A DNA stretch of 11,552 nucleotides from positions 1 to 11,552 of the forward strand of contig JASLHP010000341.1 in the NCBI GenBank assembly GCA_030149625.1, written 5' to 3'. Positions 7,286 through 11,552 of the stretch are shown here, piece by piece. The first letter of the stretch is position 1; each line of letters begins with the position of its first letter. This DNA comes from Solirubrobacteraceae bacterium. GTDB lineage: Bacteria; Actinomycetota; Thermoleophilia; Solirubrobacterales; Solirubrobacteraceae. The notes below the pieces were generated by a model. The model saw only the letters and a list, made by a program, of their open reading frames with translations, was not told the DNA's origin and made no database searches. The position numbers and the translations under genes were made by a program.

Positions 7286-8009
7286 CGGCGGCTGTGTCGC
7301 GTCGCGCCCGGCGCCGCCGCGCGCGCGCGTAGAAGACACCCGCCACGGCGAGCGCGACGACCACGTAGTCGACGTACTCGAAGCCCTTGCGCACGCTCGT
7401 CCAGTCGTTGCCGAGCGCGTGCCCGGCGATCGCCAAGCCGAGCACCCACGGCAGCGATCCGATCAGCGAGAACACCGTGAAGCGTGCGAACGGCATCCGC
7501 GCAACGCCCGCGGGCAGCGACACGAACGCGCGCACCACCGGGATCATCCGCCCGAACAGCACCGCCGCCTCGCCGTGACGCTCGAACCACTGCTCGCCGC
7601 GTTCGATCTGAGCCGGCCCCATGTGCAGCTTGGCGCCATGGCGTTCGAGCAGCTCCAAGCGCCCGCCGCGCCCGACCGCATATGCGACCCACGAGCCGAA
7701 CATCGTCCCCAGCAGACCCGCGAGCACGACGCCGACCATCGTCAGGTGATGATGAGAGGCGCTCTGGCCGGGATCGGCGACAGCGAAGCCGGCGAACAGC
7801 ATCACGACCTCGGAAGGCAGCGGGATGCAGGCGCTGCCGACGGCCATCAGCAGGAAGATCACAGGCAGCCCGCCGTCGCGGACGAGGCGCGAGGTTTCGT
7901 TGACGAGCGTCTCAGATATCGAGGCGAGTACGAGCACGAGCGCGCCAACGATAGCGGCGATCCAGGGCCGCGCGCCGCGGATCGTTAGCGTCCCCCGCAA
8001 GATGCGCAT
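7272..8009 (-). CDS. DedA-family membrane protein, candidate lipid-carrier (undecaprenyl phosphate) transporter
   Basis: 245 residues if it starts at ATG 8009. Family motifs are clear: GSACIPLPSEVVMLFAGF (58 on), FGRMIPVVRAFVSLPAG with R154 and R160, then RMPFARFTVFSLIGS, plus several hydrophobic helices and a basic C-terminus. Some DedA proteins (UptA of Bacillus subtilis) flip undecaprenyl phosphate back to the cytoplasm; other members affect membrane potential and drug tolerance. The neighbouring uppP makes the UptA-like role attractive here, but it is inferred. Odd point: the acidic residue normally found in the 'ALExxxPxPSE' segment is Gly (G58). An AGG stands 9 bases before ATG 8009. 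GTG at codon 25 is a possible shorter start, and the frame stays open upstream into the divergent gene, where I judge it spurious. It is probably the first gene of the dedA-uppP-kinase operon. Confidence 0.88.
   Translation of the reverse strand: MRILRGTLTIRGARPWIAAIVGALVLVLASISETLVNETSRLVRDGGLPVIFLLMAVGSACIPLPSEVVMLFAGFAVADPGQSASHHHLTMVGVVLAGLLGTMFGSWVAYAVGRGGRLELLERHGAKLHMGPAQIERGEQWFERHGEAAVLFGRMIPVVRAFVSLPAGVARMPFARFTVFSLIGSLPWVLGLAIAGHALGNDWTSVRKGFEYVDYVVVALAVAGVFYARARRRRARRDTAADAIG
7986..7991 (+). promoter_or_regulatory. Possible -10 box (TAGCGT) for the DUF354 gene
   Basis: TAGCGT fits the actinobacterial TANNNT pattern and stands 10 bases before ATG 8002, inside the first codons of the divergent dedA. 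No convincing -35 or ribosome binding site is visible. In a GC-rich region a TANNNT is uncommon but can arise by chance. Confidence 0.25.
8002..8009. other. Palindrome ATGCGCAT holding both divergent start codons
   Basis: Read on the plus strand it starts the DUF354 gene (ATG CGC ATC, MRI); read on the minus strand it starts dedA with the same three codons. The two genes therefore share 8 bp and have no intergenic promoter space. The plus start is firm (MRIWIDLTNSPH is the family N-terminus); the minus start is likely but could be further inside. Confidence 0.65.
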
Positions 8010-9033
8010 CTGGATCGACCTGACGAACAGCCCGCACGTGCTGGTCATGCGCCCGGTGATCGAGTGCCTGCGCCGCGACGGCCACGAGGTGCGCGTGACC
8101 GCACGCGACTTCGCCCAGACGATCGAGCTGTGCGAGCGCCTTGGCGTCGAGCACACGCAGGTCGGGCACCACCGCGGCGGGCGGCTTCGCGCCAAGGCGG
8201 TGGGTCTCGCTTCGCGCTCGTCCGCGCTCGCGCGCTGGGCGCTCGCCGAGCAACGCGCCGGCGGACGCTTCGACGCCGCGCTCGGACACGGCTCCAACGA
8301 TGTCACGATCGCGGCCGCGCTGCTGCGCATCCCCAGCTCGACGATGTTCGACTACGAGTGGGCGACCGTCCAGCACAACGTCAACTGCCGGCTGGCGCAC
8401 ACCGTGGTGGTACCCGACGCGATCCCGGCGCAGCGCCTCGAGCGCTATGGCGCGACCGGCAAGATTCGCGCATACGAGGGGCTCAAGGAGGAGTACTACC
8501 TCGCGGACTTCGAGCCCGACACCGCGGTGCTGAGCGACCTCGGCCTCGACCGTGAGCGCGCGCTCGTCGTCGTGCGCCCGCCGCCGGTGGTCTCGCTCTA
8601 CCACCGCTTCGAGAACGATCTGTTCGCGCGCGTGCTGCGACGGCTGAGCACGGCGACGGCAACGCACGGCACCCAGGTGGTCGTGCTGCCGCGAGTGGCG
8701 TCGCAACGCGAGCAGCTCGCATTCGAGCCGAGCTTCGTGGTTCCCGCGCACGCCGTCGACGCGCAGTCGCTGATCGCATACGCCGACCTGGTGATCTCGG
8801 CGGGGGGCACGATGAATCGCGAGGCCGTCGCCTTGGGCACGCCCGTCTACACGACCTTCGAAGGACGCCTGGGCGGCGTCGACGAACGCCTGATCGCCGA
8901 ACGGCGCCTGCGCAAGCTCGCCGCTCCCGAGGATCTCGATCTCGGCAAGCGCCCGCGCGATCGCGGCGAGCCGCGTGTGCGTCGTGACCCGCGCGAGCTC
9001 GCCGCGTTGCTGCTCACGCCTGTGCGTGGGTGA
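8002..9033 (+). CDS. DUF354-family protein (GT-B/MurG-like fold, function unknown)
   Basis: 343 residues. The N-terminus MRIWIDLTNSPHVLVMRPVI is the hallmark of DUF354 proteins, which have a two-Rossmann (GT-B) layout like MurG and UDP-GlcNAc 2-epimerase. Further family features: the HGSNDVTIAAALLRIPSSTM segment, TMFDYEWATVQH, KEEYYLADF around the middle, and the C-terminal ISAGGTMNREA with G268, G269 and E274 where GT-B proteins bind a nucleotide-sugar. The start at 8002 is fixed by family homology although no good ribosome binding site precedes it; the open frame further upstream lies on the dedA strand shadow. Members occur in polysaccharide and glycan clusters, and the following gene is a nucleotide-sugar dehydratase, so a role in making or transferring a surface sugar is inferred. 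No substrate can be given. Confidence 0.88.
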   Translation: MRIWIDLTNSPHVLVMRPVIECLRRDGHEVRVTARDFAQTIELCERLGVEHTQVGHHRGGRLRAKAVGLASRSSALARWALAEQRAGGRFDAALGHGSNDVTIAAALLRIPSSTMFDYEWATVQHNVNCRLAHTVVVPDAIPAQRLERYGATGKIRAYEGLKEEYYLADFEPDTAVLSDLGLDRERALVVVRPPPVVSLYHRFENDLFARVLRRLSTATATHGTQVVVLPRVASQREQLAFEPSFVVPAHAVDAQSLIAYADLVISAGGTMNREAVALGTPVYTTFEGRLGGVDERLIAERRLRKLAAPEDLDLGKRPRDRGEPRVRRDPRELAALLLTPVRG

Positions 9034-9075
9034 ACGCGAGCGTGCAGGCCGGGGCGCCGCGGTCGTTGTGAGGCT

Positions 9076-9081
9076 TACAAT
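9076..9081 (+). promoter_or_regulatory. -10 box TACAAT, probable leaderless promoter of the dehydratase gene
   Basis: TACAAT is close to the TATAAT consensus and is followed by exactly 7 bases before ATG 9089, so a normal start point falls on or next to the A of the ATG. No ribosome binding site lies in the 55-base gap (9034-9088). No clear -35 hexamer is seen near 9053-9058. The spacing is typical of leaderless actinobacterial mRNAs. Confidence 0.55.
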
Positions 9082-9088
9082 CTCCGCA

Positions 9089-11116
9089 ATGCGCCGACGG
9101 ATCCGCTCGGCGGCCCTACCCCTCCACCGTCACTCGCTGCCACAACTGGCAGTGGACGGGGCGCTGGTCGCACTCGCGTACTACCTCGCCTTCCAGCTGC
9201 GCTTCGACAGCGGTCCGCGGGCCCAGTACGCGCACCTGCGCGAGGCCACGCTGTGGTGGGTGCTCGCGGGGAGCCTGCCGGTGCTCGTGCTCTCGCGTGT
9301 GTACCAGCGCCGCTGGCGTTACGCGGGTCAACGCGACTACGAGTCCGTCGTGCGCGCCGTCGTCGCAATCGTGCTGCTGACCGTCGTCGCGATCGAGGTG
9401 CTGCGGCCCGTCTACCGCTACCCCGATCGCAACACCGTCGCCGTGGTGCTGCCCAACGGCGTGATCGTGCTGTTCGCGCTGCTGTCGCTCGTGTTCTTGG
9501 TCGGTGTCCGTGCGCTCGCGCGCAGCGTCTACGAGCGCCGGCCGCTCGTCTTCTTCGGCGGGCGCAAGCACGAGCGCACGGTGCTGATCGCGGGCGCGGG
9601 CGACGGTGGGCGGATGGTGATCCGCGAGATCATGCGCAACCGCGAGCTCGGGCTGCTGCCCGTCGGCTTCCTCGACGACGATCCGCTGAAGCTGCGCCTG
9701 CGCATCGACGGCGTGCGCGTGCGCGGCAACACCGAGGGCGACCTGCCGCGCATCCTCGACGAGTCCGAGCCGGACGAAGTGATCATCGCGATCCCGTCGG
9801 CCCCCGGATCGACGCGCGCACGCATCGTGCGCGAGTGTCGCGCCCGCGGCATCCCGGTGCGCACGCTGCCGACGGTGTTCGAGCTGCTGCAGACACGCGG
9901 CACGCTGACCAGGCAGATGCGCGAGGTGCGCGTCGAGGACGTGCTCGGCCGCGAGCCCGTGCCCATGGAGCTCGAGCGCGTCGGCGCCTATCTCGCCGGG
10001 GAGACGGTGCTCGTGACCGGCGCCGGCGGCTCGATCGGCTCCGAGCTGTGCCGTCAGATCGCGCGCGTAGAGCCTCACCGGATCGTGCTGCTCGATCACG
10101 CGGAGGACAACCTGTTCGCGATCGAGCGCGAGCTCGAAGAGGAGCGCCACGTGCCGCCGTCGATGCTCGCCGCGGTGCTCGCCGACTGCAAGGAGGAGGA
10201 GCGCATGCGCGAGGTGTTCGAGGAGCACCGCCCGACGATCGTGTTTCACGCGGCCGCCTACAAGCACGTCGGCTTGATGGAGACCAATCCCGTCGAGGCG
10301 GTGCGCAACAACGCGATCGGCACGCGCGTCATGGCCCACATCGCGGGCGAGACGAGCGTCGCGCGCTTCGTGCTCGTCTCGACCGACAAGGCGGTCGCGC
10401 CGGCGACCGTCATGGGCGCCTCCAAGGCGCTCGCCGAGTTCGCGCTGGAGGCCGCTTCGGCGCGCTGGCCGCAGACTCGCTACAACGCTGTGCGTTTCGG
10501 CAACGTGCTCGGCTCCTCGGGCAGCGTCGTGCCGATCTTTCGGCGCCAGATCGAGCGCGGCGGCCCCGTGACCGTCACCGACGAGCGCATGACGCGCTAT
10601 TTCATGACGATCCCCGAGGCTGTCCAGCTGATCATCCGCTCCGGCTCGCTCGCCGCCAGTCGCGACGGACGCGGCGCCGACGTGTTCGTGCTGGACATGG
10701 GCGAGCCGGTGCGCATCATGGATCTCGCGCGCGCGATGATCGAGCTTTCGGGCCTGGACCCGGATCGCGACATCGACATCGAGATCGTCGGTGCGCGCGA
10801 CGGCGAGAAGCTGCACGAGGAGCTCTTCAACAGCTACGAGCGTCGCCGCGGCACCGACGCGGAGAAGATCGTGCTCGCCGAGCGCGAGCCGCTCGCCAGC
10901 GACGCGGTCGAGTCGATGTTCGCCGAGATCGGCCTGTTGGTGCTGGAGGGCGACGCCGCCGGCCTCGCGGCGAAGGTCTCGGAGCTCTCGGCCGCGCGCC
11001 CGCAGCCGCCGCCGCTGGCCGCGCTCGACGCGCTCGACGGAGCGGAATCCAACGGCGCTCTCCCACACGACCGGCACGACGCGCCTGCGCCCCTCGTACA
11101 CTCCCCGCATTCATGA
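9089..11116 (+). CDS. Membrane-bound nucleotide-sugar 4,6-dehydratase, WbpM/CapD/PglF type
   Basis: 675 residues. The N-terminal part has four hydrophobic segments (within about 14-155), then a first Rossmann-like domain with VLIAGAGDGG (165-174) and a C-terminal short-chain dehydrogenase domain with TGAGGSIGSELCRQ (310 on), FHAAAYKHVGLMETNPVEA, VSTDKAVAP with S431, and VMGASK with M442 and K446. Met in place of the usual catalytic Tyr is characteristic of the large WbpM-type enzymes (SMK triad). These convert UDP-GlcNAc to the UDP-4-keto-6-deoxy sugar that begins pathways to QuiNAc, FucNAc, bacillosamine and others used in capsule, O-antigen or protein glycans. ATG 9089 is preferred over upstream starts because MRRRIRSAALPLHRHSLPQL leads directly into the first TM segment and because a -10 box precedes it. 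The last 40 residues are Ala/Pro/His-rich and unlike the family. It overlaps the next gene by 4 bases (ATGA). Confidence 0.92.
   Translation: MRRRIRSAALPLHRHSLPQLAVDGALVALAYYLAFQLRFDSGPRAQYAHLREATLWWVLAGSLPVLVLSRVYQRRWRYAGQRDYESVVRAVVAIVLLTVVAIEVLRPVYRYPDRNTVAVVLPNGVIVLFALLSLVFLVGVRALARSVYERRPLVFFGGRKHERTVLIAGAGDGGRMVIREIMRNRELGLLPVGFLDDDPLKLRLRIDGVRVRGNTEGDLPRILDESEPDEVIIAIPSAPGSTRARIVRECRARGIPVRTLPTVFELLQTRGTLTRQMREVRVEDVLGREPVPMELERVGAYLAGETVLVTGAGGSIGSELCRQIARVEPHRIVLLDHAEDNLFAIERELEEERHVPPSMLAAVLADCKEEERMREVFEEHRPTIVFHAAAYKHVGLMETNPVEAVRNNAIGTRVMAHIAGETSVARFVLVSTDKAVAPATVMGASKALAEFALEAASARWPQTRYNAVRFGNVLGSSGSVVPIFRRQIERGGPVTVTDERMTRYFMTIPEAVQLIIRSGSLAASRDGRGADVFVLDMGEPVRIMDLARAMIELSGLDPDRDIDIEIVGARDGEKLHEELFNSYERRRGTDAEKIVLAEREPLASDAVESMFAEIGLLVLEGDAAGLAAKVSELSAARPQPPPLAALDALDGAESNGALPHDRHDAPAPLVHSPHS
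11097..11102 (+). promoter_or_regulatory. Possible -10 box (TACACT) for the last gene
   Basis: TACACT fits TANNNT and ends 10 bases before ATG 11113, inside the last codons of the dehydratase gene, giving a leader of only a few bases. No -35 is evident. The ATGA overlap alone could also drive translation of this gene. Confidence 0.35.
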
Positions 11117-11552
11117 GCTTTCTGCCGTTCGCGCTCTCGCTTTCGAGCACGTTCACCAAGATCGGCGCAATCGCAGCATTTGCCGCGCTGGTGGGCATCG
11201 CCGTCCTGTCGCTGCTCGTCTTCTCGCAGGCGCGCGAGCTCAAACGCCTGCGTGAGTGGGCCGGGCGTGCCCCCGAGCGCGCCGCCGACCTGGAGCAACG
11301 CGTGAGCGCGGCGGCGGCGGTCCGTGTCCAACAGCAGCAAGCGCCCACGCAGATGGCCCGCCCGGTGGCTCGTGGCGTGCCGGTCGCGGCGATGCCCGCC
11401 GCCGCGCCCGCGCCCGCTACGCGCGTCGTCGGAGCCCCTGTCGCAGCCGCCGGCGGGGTCGCCTCCGCCGGTCAGGCGCCCGGCGCGGGAGCCCCACCCG
11501 CCCAGGCTCCGGCCGGCGCGCCGGCGCCGCTCGGCGCCCCGGGTGCGCCGCC
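11113..11552 (+). CDS. Single-pass membrane protein with Ala/Pro-rich linker, cut by the right edge
   Basis: 146 complete codons, open to the window end. The N-terminus MSFLPFALSLSSTFTKIGA is followed by a TM segment (about 17-38, IGAIAAFAALVGIAVLSLLVF) and a charged stretch, SQARELKRLREWAGRAPERA, then ADLEQRV, which looks like a short helix or coiled coil. From about residue 68 onward it is a low-complexity Ala/Pro/Gly/Val linker. This layout recalls solirubrobacterial membrane proteins that end in a LytR C-terminal domain, but that domain would lie beyond the window, so the assignment is a guess from memory. The start overlaps the dehydratase stop by 4 bases and a candidate -10 box lies just upstream. 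Codon use fits the neighbours and there is no sign of transfer. Confidence 0.75.
   Translation, partial: MSFLPFALSLSSTFTKIGAIAAFAALVGIAVLSLLVFSQARELKRLREWAGRAPERAADLEQRVSAAAAVRVQQQQAPTQMARPVARGVPVAAMPAAAPAPATRVVGAPVAAAGGVASAGQAPGAGAPPAQAPAGAPAPLGAPGAP

Noticed and set aside
7958..7984. Inverted repeat CGATCC...GGATCG upstream of the DUF354 start
   Set aside because: Only 6-bp arms inside dedA coding sequence; too weak to call an operator in such GC-rich DNA.
7825..8001. Upstream extension of the DUF354 gene
   Set aside because: The extra 59 residues lie opposite dedA and the family N-terminus begins exactly at 8002.
8010..8330. Upstream extension of dedA
   Set aside because: It is Arg/Ser/Pro-rich, lies opposite the start of the DUF354 gene and does not resemble DedA proteins, which start about 30-50 residues before the motif.
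9116..11110. A 664-codon antisense open frame opposite the dehydratase gene
   Set aside because: Rich in His/Arg/Asp/Ala without any recognisable motif; it is the mirror of a gene with clear catalytic residues.

Overview
The window is very GC-rich and densely coded on both strands, with several genes overlapping by 4 bases and strong G/C bias at third codon positions. These features, and the PstP/PbpA/PknB-type cluster, point to a high-GC actinobacterium. I favour the deep-branching Thermoleophilia/Solirubrobacterales; this rests on remembered resemblance of several proteins and not on a search. I see no phage, transposon, CRISPR, tRNA or rRNA genes. Almost every gene concerns the cell envelope.

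Left part (1-4767, + strand): a cell-wall and signalling operon. It starts with the C-terminal end of a probable PP2C-type Ser/Thr phosphatase (cut by the window edge), followed by a PbpA-type class B penicillin-binding protein (TTG start), a PknB-type kinase with four PASTA repeats and a threonine-rich tail, and a D-Ala-D-Ala ligase. pbpA/pknB and pknB/ddl are joined by 4-base GTGA and ATGA overlaps. No rodA/ftsW gene lies between the phosphatase end and pbpA, unlike mycobacteria.

Middle part (4852-8009, - strand): a second operon convergent with the first. Its transcription order is a DedA-family membrane protein, UppP (undecaprenyl-diphosphatase) and a second membrane Ser/Thr kinase. The kinase has no PASTA repeats; its external domain resembles a discoidin-like fold and recalls the external domain of mycobacterial MviN. 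DedA-family proteins of the UptA type recycle undecaprenyl phosphate and UppP makes it, so this looks like a lipid-carrier recycling unit with its own kinase. The 84-bp convergent gap (4768-4851) holds a GC-rich hairpin and a 15-bp tandem duplication that runs into the kinase stop codon.

Right part (8002-11552, + strand): a DUF354 protein (GT-B-like fold) whose start codon overlaps the proposed dedA start inside the palindrome ATGCGCAT, then a WbpM/CapD-type nucleotide-sugar 4,6-dehydratase with a probable leaderless promoter, then the start of a single-pass membrane protein with an Ala/Pro-rich linker, cut by the right edge. Together the window covers peptidoglycan precursor synthesis (Ddl), crosslinking (PbpA), lipid-carrier recycling (UppP, DedA), surface-glycan sugar synthesis (CapD-like) and two kinases plus a phosphatase that could coordinate them.
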